Shown here piece after piece: positions 11,511 through 23,400 of a DNA stretch of 64,000 nt. Numbering within the stretch: position 1 is the first letter of the stretch; each line of letters opens with the position of its first letter. The notes beneath the pieces are model-generated. The model worked only from the letters and a program-made list of their open reading frames with translations. It was not told where the DNA came from and did no database searches. The DNA lies in assembly GCA_030248135.1 (NCBI GenBank), contig JASANC010002349.1, positions 166,679-230,678 of the forward strand. The letters are read 5' to 3'. Source of the stretch: Theristus sp. LFF4_11. Its lineage: Eukaryota > Nematoda > Chromadorea > Monhysterida > Xyalidae. The position numbers and the translations under genes were made by a program.

Positions 11511-12504
11511 GAATGACAGTGCAGTTATGATTGTTAGAGATTTGTTGTTTCTTATGTGTCGCTTTGATTGATGCTGAAACAGCGAAAACCAAACCACACA
11601 GTAATCAGTGTTATGGTGAGTAAATCAGGTTACGATTGAATCGACAGCAATAAAATCAGCAAAAGCATGTTGCTTGACAAAAAACACGGCTTAAACAACA
11701 AAAAATGCTGTGATTTTCAAAAAAGTAGAAGCATCGACGGATACGATTGCTTTAAAAGTGAGCGATCATTTCATTGGTAAATCAACAACAGTCGGTTAAA
11801 GCAGCTCAAAATCAAAATGCAATGCATTTTGAGTCCGCGTCGTGGGCAAGGTCAAAAGGGAAAACCAACTCAAAAATAATAGTTGTATTTATCAGCTAAC
11901 CGTGCCGTAGGCACGGGTCAATTTGCTAGTACCTCGTAAAACCTTTAGCAGTCGATTTTGGGCCGTTTTACCGACTGATTTTAGGCTTCGACAACATCTG
12001 CGGTGAAGTTTTTGAGCGTCCCAAAGCTTAGCCTACCATTTCCGATGCAGATAAGGTGACGATTCGCCTCGCAGAGCGTCCGATTGTGCTCGCTGCTCCG
12101 TTTGCAAGCGCTACGTTGTCTGGTTGCTGCTTCGTGTCGTGTCGTCGCGACACCATCAGAAGAATTGATCGAATTTCAAGGCGGTATGTTTGTCTTCACT
12201 TTAGCATTAGCTTAGCTGGGGACAATTAGTGACGTTTTGGAGGTCAAAACACAAGAAGAGGCATGGTGACGGTTTGGAAAAGGGGTAATTGAGGTCACCA
12301 AAACAAAATCTGCAAAGTTCCGCCATACGGGAGTCATTCGGGAGGCGCTTGCATATCATATGTGGTTCTTCGGACTCCCTGATTGATTTAGCACAACTTT
12401 GATTTTTGAAATTTTTTTTTAATTAAAAAAAAACAAAAATGACGATTTTTGTTTTTTTTAACAACCCTATGCGCGTGCGTTTTAAAAAAGAAGCTCCAGC
12501 AGCG

Positions 12505-13655
12505 TGGGGTTGTTAAAAAAACAAAAATCGTCATTTTTGTTTTTTTTATTTATTTATTTTTTAAATTTCAAAAATCAAAGTTGTGCTGAATCAACCAGGG
12601 AGTTCGAAGAACCACATTTGATGTGCAATCGCCTCCCGAATGACTCCCGTATGGCGGAACTTTCCAGATTTTGTTTGGGTGACCTCATTTACCCCTTTTC
12701 CAAACCGTTACCATACCTCTTCTTGTGTTTTGACTCCCATAACGTCACTAATTGTCGCCAGCCCATGTGAAAATACACATACCGGCTTGAAATTCGATCA
12801 ATTCTGATGATGTGTCGCGACGGCAGTACACGAAACGGCAACCAGACAACGTAACGCTTGCAGCTCAGACGCTCAAATTTAGATTGCGAGGCAAATCGTC
12901 ATCTTATCTCCATCGGAAATGGTAGGCCAACCTGTAGCGAAAGCGGGACCTCGGGTGAGGGGGGGTGTTTGCCTAATTTTAGAGGGGGGGGGAGGTCAGG
13001 TGCCTTCTCGGTGAGGGGGGGGGTGCACGGGCAGCAAATTTTCCTGAGGGGGGGTGCACTGGCAGAAAAATTTCGTACCCCCCCCCATCCGCCCCCCATG
13101 ATATTTTTTTGCTTAAATTTTGAAGGAAAAACGCTAAATTTTGCTGCAAAATCTTTGAAATTACAATGAAGGTGGTCAAGTTATCATGTATTCAGCTTAT
13201 ATTATGGACTTTATAGACAACAAATCATGATTTTCGAAAAAAATTTAAGGGTGTGCAGAAAATTTTGGGGGGGGGTCTCCGCCAGACAAAATTTTATGGG
13301 GGGTGTGGGGGGTGTCGGCCAAATTTTCGAGGGGGGGGCCCACCCCCCCCCCCGCCCACGGTACTGGGTGGGGGGAGGCTAGTACCCGTGTCGAGGTAAA
13401 GGGGGGAGGGGGTACACGGGTATCTGCCCGTGCACGGGCAGGATTTTCGGCTGAGGGGGGGTGGACCCCCCACCCCCCCCCGCACTTTCGCTACTGAGGC
13501 CAACCTTTGGGACGCTTAAAAACTTCATCGCAGATGTTGTTGAAGCCTGAAATCAGTCGGTAAAACGGTCCAAAATTGACTGCTGACGGTTTTACGAGGT
13601 AATATCAAAGTGTTAAACTTTCGAAAAATTGCGCAAAAAATTAAGGTTTTCAGAG
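12505..13655. mobile_element. Truncated second copy of the TAGGG-type element
   Basis: It starts TGGGGTTGTTAAA and is closely similar, in inverse orientation, to the 12469-to-10548 reading of its relative. It is interrupted by an element at 12932-13496 and cut off at 13655, where a CATAGTTG-type element begins; the remaining terminus is missing. Confidence 0.75.
12932..13496. mobile_element. hAT-like element nested in the TAGGG-type copy
   Basis: Termini CTGTAGCGAAAG and CTTTCGCTACTG (one mismatch) carry exact 8-bp duplications AGGCCAAC (12924-12931, 13497-13504). The sister host copy has a single CTTAGCCT at 12027-12034, the empty site. The ends match the element at 8696, but the middle (13095-13260) is instead like the interior of the CAGTACCG-type element at 7248-7657. 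Confidence 0.85.
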
Positions 13656-13995
13656 CATAGTTGTTCCAGAGCCGAGGGGTTGGGACTTGGGGGGGGGGGC
13701 GATATAGATAGCTGGAGCAAACTTTCCAGATAGATAGATAGCTGGAAAATTTTGGGGGGGGGGCCGCGAGGGGGGGGCATGTGGCTTTGGGGGGGGGCGG
13801 TCAAACGAGCAAAAATGGTCAATTTTGGTCAAAAATTGACTTATTTTATGTCTTCGAAGACAAAAATGTTCAGATAGATAGCTGGCTGAAAATTTTTTTC
13901 AGATAGATAATAGCTGAGCCAAAAAAACCTGTTTGATAGAGATAGATTCGAAAATTTTTTGGTGGGGGGCCGCCCCCCCCCCCAGAACAACCATG
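13656..13995. mobile_element. CATAGTTG-type element, second copy
   Basis: Inverted relative of 9185-9935 with ends CATAGTTGTTCCAGAG and CAGAACAACCATG, including CTAT microsatellite runs. It lacks the 303-bp insertion of the first copy. The flanks share only TTCAG, so no clean target duplication is seen. Confidence 0.65.
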
Positions 13996-14340
13996 TTCAG
14001 GGGGGTGCCGAAAATTTTTCAGTGGGGGGGGTGTCAATCATGGTACAGTGACACCCCCAGGCGTGAGCCATGGGGGTGCACTATTGTAAAAAAAATTCTG
14101 GGGGTGCACACCCCCACCCCACCCATGATATTTTTTCGCTTAAATTTTGAAGGAAAAACGCTAAATTTTGCCACAAAATCTTTGAAATTAGAATGAAGAA
14201 TGTCAATTTATTATATATTCAGCTTATATCATAGACTTCAAAGACGAAAAATCATGATTTTTGTGTGGTCCGAGAAAATTTTTGAACTTAGATCAGATCC
14301 ATGTTGGTGGGGCGGTAAGCAAATTTTCGCAGGCAGCGTA
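13996..14340. repeat. Transposon fragment of the CAGTACCG type
   Basis: Similar to the interior of 7248-7657, sharing GAAAATTTTTCAGTGGGG, the ATCATGGTACAGTG block and the AATTTTGCCACAAAATCTTTGAAAT block. Neither terminus is recognisable. Confidence 0.55.
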
Positions 14341-17300
14341 ACCAAAATAGTACATCAACCAAACAAAGCGGCCTAAGAAGAAGAAATCATTAAAGTGCGT
14401 GAAGTTCACTTTTTAACTTTTTTTAATTAACGCCCTGTATATTTTGTGACTTAAGGCCAACCGAGAAATTATCCAGTATTTCTTAAAAAAAAACAGAACT
14501 CCAAGTTTGCAACTGGTCTCACCTTGATGTGAAAAGGCAAGTCTATTTGTGGCCATACTGCACATCTGCGTTCAAAAAGCATATTGTCAATAAGTCTTGT
14601 ACATGTTCACAGTGCAATCACTACATCACAGCACGCCGGACCGTACAGACAGACTGCAGCAATTTTATGATGCGCATAGTTTTGGTAGTGTCATTCAATC
14701 CATTTGTGACTTATCGACGCATTGCAAGAACAGTGTTTGTGTTGATCATGGCAGTTGAACAACTGCTCCATAAAACTACAATAACGGCTGCCTGGATGAC
14801 GGAGGAAGTTTCAAGACAACATGTTTTGCTCGTGTATTTAAAATTTGTGACGTCTTTCTTTGGTAACGCTTTCTCATGTAATAGAAGCTTTCTTTCAACT
14901 TTGCAAATGAGGTTTTGTCAGGTATTTTTTAGAAACGGTTTCTCTTATTCACATCCATTTGGATACTTGGCGGTGCGGCATGCACTGCACTGGCTACCAC
15001 AATGCAGCAATGTATTATCTCTTATTTTGGTTTCGAGACTCAATGCGCGCATAGCTTTGGTAAGCAGCTTCATGCATGACTCGGGAATTCAAAATTGGTA
15101 AAGTGGTCCGAGTCCTCGAAATAGGGCCGGTCACTTTCTGTGCACAACAGACTTTGCGCCCCCACAGCAATGCCAGCACAGATAGCATGCGAAAGCACCA
15201 ACCAATCAGCTGACTGCCTATAATTTAAAATTCGACCGTAAGTAGTGCATCGCCGTAACTAACAATAACCACCGTTCAACCAATCTAGCTGAAATTTTAA
15301 ATCACCTATAATCAATTTGGGAAAGCGGAAAATTTTATTTCTTGCGGTTGAACGGTTCGGAAAAATCCGGCGCTACAATGTTGTCCGAGTACTAATGGCT
15401 CACCGTGTACATTTTGCACATACATCGGGTTTGCTGTCATCGCACGTGTCCTCCTTTTACTAAATATAATAACGTAATGAAAAGAATAAGATCTCATACA
15501 TCTGGGCGGCATCGTCACACTGTTTCAAAATGTAATCAGCATATTTCAGTGGTGCAGGTGTAGTTTTGATGTTGTGCCAGTTTGAAGTTATGCAGACTGT
15601 GGTGTACAGTGTTACACGTACATTGTGTTGCACAGCGATGCAATCAATCAACACAGAAACACAGAAATCGCCAGTCAATATCTGGCTAAACTTATGCTGT
15701 TACCAGTTTCGAACGGTTATTACTACGAAACCAACCTATGTACACTTGTACCAAGCCGTTTTTGTGTGTTCAAAAGTGTGTCCAATCCAAAGTTGTTCAG
15801 ATAAGATACTTGAAACTGTCGTTCATTCTGCGCATCAATTTACATTCGTGCTGGTGTTCACTTAATGAAACCCACAGATCCAGCATTTGCGATTATGAAT
15901 AAATTTCTCTTTTAAAATTCGGTTTCAATTCAAATGGTCATTTGCGTATTTCAAACTGAATTCAGTCATTCCAGGTGCCACATGTGTGTATATCGTGTTG
16001 TTCTGGCGAACAAATATTAACGAACCTGCCGTTAGCTGATGAACGCATTTTTTCTGTTGATTGGTGAATCCTTGTCGCTTATCATAATGACCAAGTAAGA
16101 CTTGGCATCGTTTAACTCTCGGTGTGTCGCCGTCAAGAAATCAGACGTGAAAAACCGGTTTATTCCACTTTTCTCCGTGCTCGCGACAAAGGTGCAAAAA
16201 CTTTTGTCACATGCAGCCGTGTTTTCGTTCGTTTACACACACACTTGCACTCGTTTTTGCTGAATGAAATCTTTTTCCCGTTCATTACTGGACTGGCTGT
16301 CCTGTAGTATTGTTAGGCACCACCAACTTTTCCCGCGCTGTGTAGTGTGTACATGTGCGTTGTTGTGTGGGCGCAAATCACACGGTACGATGTAACATTT
16401 CTCGTGTCGCTGTTTACGAAAAGAAACTGCAGTGGTGGCGAAATGCTGTGTATTTATAAGAAAACGTGCATGCACTTGCGCGTGTGGCTGCATTTGTGTG
16501 TCTGTGCAACGTCAACCGACGCAACGCGTTGCCTCAGCTGACAAAAAAACGTGCGTTGAACGGTCGTCACTGGGAATGTTTGCGTGCAACTGCCCTGTTA
16601 TTACACTGCAAATCGCCAATCACATGTTCGATACGTCAACGCATAAGCTGTCTTCCGCTTGTTTCTGAACTGGATCGTTTCTCATTCTTATGATATGATT
16701 GTATGCTCACTCACACATCGTTAACTCTGGTTTTTCATCGCTGTTTGACGGTTAAATTTCGAATCTGGTTTTCTTCTCACATAAACGATGAGCGTCGCAG
16801 TCTGAAAATGGCAATGCTCACACTTAAAATGAGATTTCCATTTTAAATTGAGTTTTATTATTGTAAACATGTTCCAGAAAACATAACATTTGTTGATTGT
16901 TAAAATCATACATATGACAGCGGCAATGTTCTTTTGTTTACAGTCTTGTAATCAAATATTTACAGCTATGACTCCTTAAAACGTATTCATTGGTTATTAT
17001 TAGCGTTTTGCTGCATTTTCGTTTTTGACACTGAACGAAGGTGAGTCCTAATTTAGAAGAAAAAATCGAATTTTCTATCACTATGCGTGCACATGAGCGA
17101 GTATAAGTAAGTGCATGTGCTTTACATGTCTGTTTTTTTCAACAATATGTAATTCAACAAATACCGTCAACCAGTAACTTTCCTGTGTGTTGATTTTTCT
17201 GCACAAACACTCACTTTGCGAAACTTGTCAAAGAATGTCAAGCACGTTTTCTGCTGAAGGTGACGAAGAAAGTGTTATTCTTTATCTTTTTATTTGATGA

Positions 17301-17460
17301 AAAGTTGAAACATCACTTTTGCGAAAAATAGGCGGAAGGCATGATGTTCAGTTGCAAGTTTTGTCCCATAATCCATTCTTTCTTTCACTTTTGCAGTTGT
17401 TTCATTTTGCCTTAAACAGTAATCAGTGAGCACTTGCAGCCGAGTGCCCATGCGAGCAGC
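14341..17460. other. Gene-poor spacer
   Basis: No exon with family similarity was found. An open frame of about 190 codons (14529-15101) overlaps a dispersed repeat and is not credible. The last few hundred bases probably hold the promoter and 5' exon of the LRR gene; acceptor-like AGs occur at about 17396 and 17419 upstream of its ATG. Confidence 0.4.
14990..15140 (+). repeat. Dispersed repeat A, copy 2
   Basis: Longest copy of the repeat with core GACTCAATGCGCGCATAG, followed by GTAAGCAGC, CATGACTCGGGAATTC and TTGGTAAAGTGGTCC. It shares this order with 2395-2525 (reverse) and in part with 32900-33030. Confidence 0.6.
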
Positions 17461-20400
17461 ATGCCTCTGCAGAGTCCCGTGCTACTGAGCGCCCTGTTTG
17501 CGGCCTCTCTGCTGTGTCCGTGCGTCCCGGCGTTGCCAGGCTGCCTCAGTTTGCACGGCACCGAGAACGCCGATTATGTCAGTCAGATATTCGAGGAGCA
17601 CAAGGAGTTGCCGGTGTGCTTCTGCGACGACATGAGCGTCCAGGACGAAGCGGCCACGGACGCAAGCGTCATCGCCACCAACGGCGTGCCGCTGATCTCG
17701 CTGTCCTGTCTGTACGGCAGTGAACTCGCGAATCTCTCGGCCTCCATGGCCGCTGTTGCACGTGCCAATCGGCAGATCGGCGAGATCGTCATCAACCACA
17801 TGGACTTTGCGGACGGATTCACGCCCGATTTGTTCGTGGCGCAGCCGCTCAGCCGTGGACTACGCCTGGAGATCAACACGTGCTTCGTGAACGGCGCGCA
17901 GCACGACAAGCTGAACGTGATGGAGGGCGCGTTCAACGGGCTGCACGATGTGCTCGAGGAGCTCACGATCAGCGACTGCTACATGGACACGGTGCCCGCA
18001 CAGCTCGCGCAGGTCAACGCGCTGAAACGTCTGCAGCTCTCCGTTGACCTCGGCCCTGAGCTCAGCAACGAAATGCTCGCTGACTTCAAGCAATTGGAGG
18101 AGTTGAACTTGCGCGACAATGGAATTGAGTGAGTGCTCGTCTGACTACTGAAGGTTTTTCTGGTCATTCATGTGTGAATAACACTCTAACAAAGTTTTTT
18201 TTAAAGAACTTACTTCAATGAAATTTACCTTTCAAGATACATTGCGCCGGATGCGTTCGCTCCATTGAAGAACCTGAAACGATTGACGCTCGGTCCACGA
18301 AACGAACTGAATTCAAGCCTTTTTGAGGCACTCACAAGGCTGCCACATTTGAAAGAGCTCAATTTGGACAATGTCGAACTTGGACGAGACACTGACTTGC
18401 CTGATGGCGCTTTCAAAGAACTGAAGTCACTTGAAGTGCTGCAGATGCACCGAAACAGGCTGGAGAACTTCACGGCCGGCGTTTTTATTGGACTTGGTCA
18501 GTATTTGTTGAGTTGGATGCTTCTTTGAGATTTTTTGGGTGGGTACGAAATCTGTATAACACATCCTACAGTTGGGACTGGGAAGAATTGATTGAAAGAA
18601 CAGATTGGGAAGAAGAGGCGAGGCAAAATTATGGAACCCGGTCACGCACGCATCTTGTTTTTAAGGACATCAAAAATACATTGTAATTATGACATTATAA
18701 AAAATTTCAGAGAAGTTACGCGAGCTGGATTTGCGCATCAACTATATTTACCGGTTTGACCCAGCCGTTTTCGAACCGCTCACCAACCTGGAAACTCTTT
18801 GGCTAGCCGGCAACTATTTTGAAGAATTTGACCCGATGCAATTTGCACCGCTAAAAAAATTGAAACATTTGGACCTGGGTTTCAACGACATTGCCGTATT
18901 CGGTGCAAATTCGTTTCGAGGCTTGAACGCGCTGGAAATACTCGATTTAAGAAGTGGTCTCGAATACCAACGGGTGGAAACAGTTGACGACAACGCTTTC
19001 CAAGGACTGTCAAAATTGAAGTCGCTCAACTTAACAAATGCCGATCTGCAGTGGTTCAATGAAAAGATGTTGAGACCGCTTGTGTCGCTTGAGAAACTCG
19101 ACTTGACGCACGCGAACATAGAAACTTTGAATTCGACTGCCTTCCAGTACGCGCCACCAAGGCTGAGGGAGCTGAGCTTGGCCGAAAATCTACTACGTGG
19201 CCTGCCGGTTGGCATCTTCAATGTCAGTCGGCTTGGCATTTCCAGCTAACATTTGTGTTCATGTTTTAATTTTTTGGTTCATACGACTTTCACATTTCAT
19301 GATCAAAGACGCACAAGTAATTCATGCATATACATATGCATATACCGTGGCGACGGTGGTTCGATTCCACCCACAGGCACCAGATGTAACGTGGTGGTTC
19401 TTTATTCAACTGACTTAGAAAGCCAAACAAGAAAAGAAACAAAAATCATAAATAAAGAGTGGGCGGGGCGCCCGTTGCGCCCTCTAACGGCGACTAGAAC
19501 AAACGTTCGTTACACCTGACGCCCCCTTTTTTGGACGGCAACAAAAAAATTACGGATGAAATACAAAAGATGGAGAATCAAAAAAACGGATGGTAACGTT
19601 GTAAGGGACTGAAAGGTTAATAATAAAAATTAACAGAACATCATAAAACAACAAAATTCATGTCAAGTAACAAATCATGTAATTTTCAGTTTTCGCTGAA
19701 TCAAAATTCAAAATCAATTAAGAATCGAATTGGTTCAAATTTTTTTTCACTTGACGGTCTCCTCTTCATCGATTTCTTTCTTCATCAAACGCGGCACGTA
19801 AGGTGCCGGCGCGTGCTTTAGTCGGTTGATGTGCACGAATCTTGGTTTCTTTCGGGGATGGTCGATTGATTGAATTTTTGCGTCCGGGACTTGATCTCTA
19901 TGATCCGATAGTTACCCGTGTACGGGAGCGACAATTTTCGCGACTGTCCAGGCGGAACCACGTCACTGTGCAAAAGCACTCGATCGCCGACCTGGTACTG
20001 CATGTCGGTGACTGTTTTATCGTAGTTCCTTTTCTGCCGTGCTTGTGCTGCCGAAACGGCCTTTTCGGCAGCACTCCAGCAGTCATTCATTGCCCAGACC
20101 ATTTCCTGTTTGTACGTTGGTACATCGACGTATCGACGGTCCGCCTCGTGCAGAACCGTGTCGATCGGGAGCACAGGGTCCCGGTGATACAACATGAAAA
20201 ATGGCGATTCGCGGGTTGATTCCTGCACACTGCTGCGCATGGCAAACAACAGCAAGTTCAACCAGCGATCCCAGTCGCGCTGTCTGTGTTTGGTTTCCAA
20301 ATAGAAACTCAGAGCTTGGCCGATAGTACGGTTTTGGCGTTCACAAAGGCCATCTGTCTGTGCGTGTGGTGGTGTTGTGCGAATTTGCATTGTTCCCATT

Positions 20401-23400
20401 ACTTCGCTCACTTCCTCCAGCACCTTGTTCACAAACGTGGTTCCTTGATCGGTCACGATCTCTCGGACAACGCCGTGGCGTGCCATGATTTCATTCACGA
20501 CACTTGTGCCACTGTTTCTGCCTTTGCGTCTTTAAGTGGGAACGCTTCAACCCACTTTGTCCAGTAGCACACCACTACTAGCAGCCACTTGTTGCCACTG
20601 TATGTCAATGGCATCTCTTTAATCCATGCCTACCCGATGGAATGGCGTTGGCATGACTTCCATCGGCACCATTGGCGCCCGTGGTGCTTGTATGGCTGCT
20701 TGCGCCGTGCGCAGAGCTCGCAGGAGCTAACCCATTGTGCGATGCTCTCGAACAACTTGGGCCAATAGTAGCGTGATGCCACTTTTTCGAATGTTTTTGT
20801 CACGCCCATATGGGCTCCGGTGACATCATTGTGACATGCGGTCATCACCGTTTCTCGAAGATTCGGTGGAATCACCAAACGGTAGGGTCCGTTCGTGATT
20901 GCCTTGTCACTTTCGCTCTCCGATACAGCAAACCGTCTCGAACTTTGTACAGTTGTGCTGTCTCTTTGAAGTGCGATGCGTTTCTTATTGTTGATGGGAC
21001 AGTGCCATCACTGAGGAACGACAACAACTCGTGCATCCAGCGGACAAGATGTTGTTGTTCGCGCACCGCTGCCGGACACAACGCGGGCTCGTCTGGATTG
21101 TCATCCGGGCCAGCCGATGAAATGACATGGGTGTTGTCATCAATCGGGTATCTGCTGAGCGGATCAGCATGATTTTTCGCTCCGGGTCTGTATCGAATTT
21201 CGATGTCAAAGTCCAGCAGAGCTGCTTGACACCGTGACATTCTACCGGTTAAGTGCTTTTTGGTCATAATAGATTTCAGTGGTTGATGGTCAGTGTACAG
21301 GATTGTTTTCGTCCCGTACGTGTACGCAAAGAACGCTTCTGTTACCGCCCACTGAATGGCCGCGCTTTCCAGTTCAATGGCGGGCCACTTTTCCTGAGAT
21401 TTTGTGAGCAGTTTCGAAGCGTAGGCAACAGGATGCAATTGGTGATCTGGTCCTTCTTGTTCGACCATGCCACCAAAGCCCGTTTTCGACGCATCGGTGA
21501 AGATGTACATTGTTTTGTCAAACCTTGGATGCATCAGCACTGGTTTTGTCGTGAGTGCTTTCTTCAAGTCAGTAAATGCCTGAGCGCACTCGTCTGTCCA
21601 AGTAAATTTAGCGTTGTCGCTCATCAGGTCTGATAGTGGCTTTGCTCGCTGAGCGAACTCTGGCACGAAAATGCGATAGTATGAGCACAAGAAATAAAAA
21701 CTGCGGACAGCGGCTAAATCGCGGGGCTCCGGAAAGTCCAAAATTGCTTTAATGTTCTTGTCGCTCGGTTTAATGCCGTCTTCGGAAATTGAGTGCCCAA
21801 GCCACTGCAGCTCTTTGAACCCGAACTGGCATTTCTTTGGTTGAATTTTCAGATTGAATTCCTTCAAGCGTTCGAGTACCATTCGCAGATGTTCCAAGTG
21901 TTCCTCAAAAGATGAACTGACAACGAGAATGTCATCAAGGTAGCAAAACACATTGCCCCACGGCAGATTGGCCAAACAAACGTCCATCAGACGTTGGTAC
22001 GTTGCCGGTGCGTTCGTGAGACCGAATGTCATTCGATTGAATTCGAAGTGCCCTAAGAAGGGGATGTGAAACGCTGTCTTTGGTTTTGACTCTTCGGTCA
22101 ATTCAACGGCGTAGAACGCTTTGTTTAGGTCTATGCTACTCATGTACTTAATCGGTTTCTTGATTAGCTGTAGCAAGTCAATACATCGTGGAATTTTGTA
22201 GCTGTCTTTTACAGTTACTTTGTTTAGTGCGCGCATGTCGTTGCAAAAACGTGTTGTACCGTCTGCTTTCTTGGCAAGCACAATTGGATTTAACCAACCG
22301 CTCATTGATCGACGAATGATATTGGCCTCTAGCATGCCTGTCGTGTGATGTTTCAGATCGTTCAACAAACCTGGTGGCAGGCGGTACTGTTTCTGCCTCA
22401 ACGGTTTTGCGTCACCAGTGTCGATGTGATGTTTGATAGCTTTTGTGGGCACCACGTCATACTCAGTAGTGGCGATTTGATCTTTGTACTCGCCGAGAAG
22501 TTTGCGAACTTGTCTCACTTGTTCCACACTGAATTGCGTACCGCTCCAATTAAACAGTTGGAGCACATCGCAATCTCGTTCAGTACCAGTCTTGTTGACG
22601 GCAGCAGCGAAAACTTGTTTCTGTTCAGATTGGTGATTACTGTGACAATGTTTCCTCTTGCGGTTTTCCGCTTCAACATTGCGTCCACTGCGTTCAACAT
22701 TTTTATTTTTCTCTGGTTGATTTGAGCGTAAAATGCAGGTTAATTGTTCTTTCACGCGGCCCACGCAACCAAGCAGCGTTTTTGCGTGCAGTTCGATCGG
22801 TATTCTACTGTTGTTCTGCACTTGCAGTTTGAACGTTCCGTCTTTTCCTGTTTGCGTTATGGTCGCGTGCGCCTGTAAACTGTGTTTCGTAAAAATGTTG
22901 TCAATCGGTTCAACATACACAGCATCTGTTTCAAATCTTGTTTTCACTGGTGATCAATTCAATGAATTGCACTGTGTTTGGTTCAATCACGACTGTTTCC
23001 TTCAAAACACCGTCTTTCATTGGTGGTGGTTTCACGAATCGAATTGTTCGCCGACCGAAGTCGATTGCTGCGGGTGGGAGCCGTTGCTCCATGTTATCGG
23101 TGCCTAAAATCAAATCAGCGGTGTGATAAATTTCGTCGCACACTTGTACAGTGATCACGGTGGTGACGTCAGCAATTTTTAGCTCAATGTCAGCTTGTCC
23201 AAGAATTTTGATGTCGTGCCCCGAAGCTGACTTTGCACTAGCTGTCCCCGTTTTTCTCATTTTGGCACCGACGATGCCATTGAATGTTCTTTTTGGGCAC
23301 AATGTCAGCTGGGCACCCGTGTCCCAGAGCAACGTGAATGGTTGCTTGTTTAGGTAGCTGGGAACGACCAATCGCTGACCCACCGCCATAACCATTGGTT

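Larger units (their letters stand above)
10715..11929 (+). mobile_element. Non-autonomous Helitron-like element
   Basis: The 3' end has a seven-pair hairpin (CCGTGCC GTA GGCACGG, 11900-11916), nine bases, then CTAG at 11926-11929 followed by host T. This is the Helitron 3' signature, with insertion between A (10714) and T (11930). Sister copies at 9730 and 13590 show the uninterrupted site. The 5' end starts TACC rather than the usual TC, so that end or the class is less certain. It carries two sets of internal tandem repeats and no Rep/helicase frame. Confidence 0.65.
10548..12469. mobile_element. hAT-like element, 1.9 kb, carrying a Helitron-like insertion
   Basis: Termini TAGGGTTGTTAAA and TTTTAACAACCCTA are flanked by exact duplications TGCGCGTG (10540-10547, 12470-12477). 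The element proper is about 700 bp; 10715-11929 is absent from its relatives at 9593-9895 and 12505-13655 and is a separate insertion. No transposase is encoded. It belongs to the same family as the innermost element of the 8.7-kb nest. Confidence 0.85.

Noticed and set aside
14529..15101. A 190-codon open frame
   Set aside because: It runs through dispersed repeat A and shows no family resemblance.
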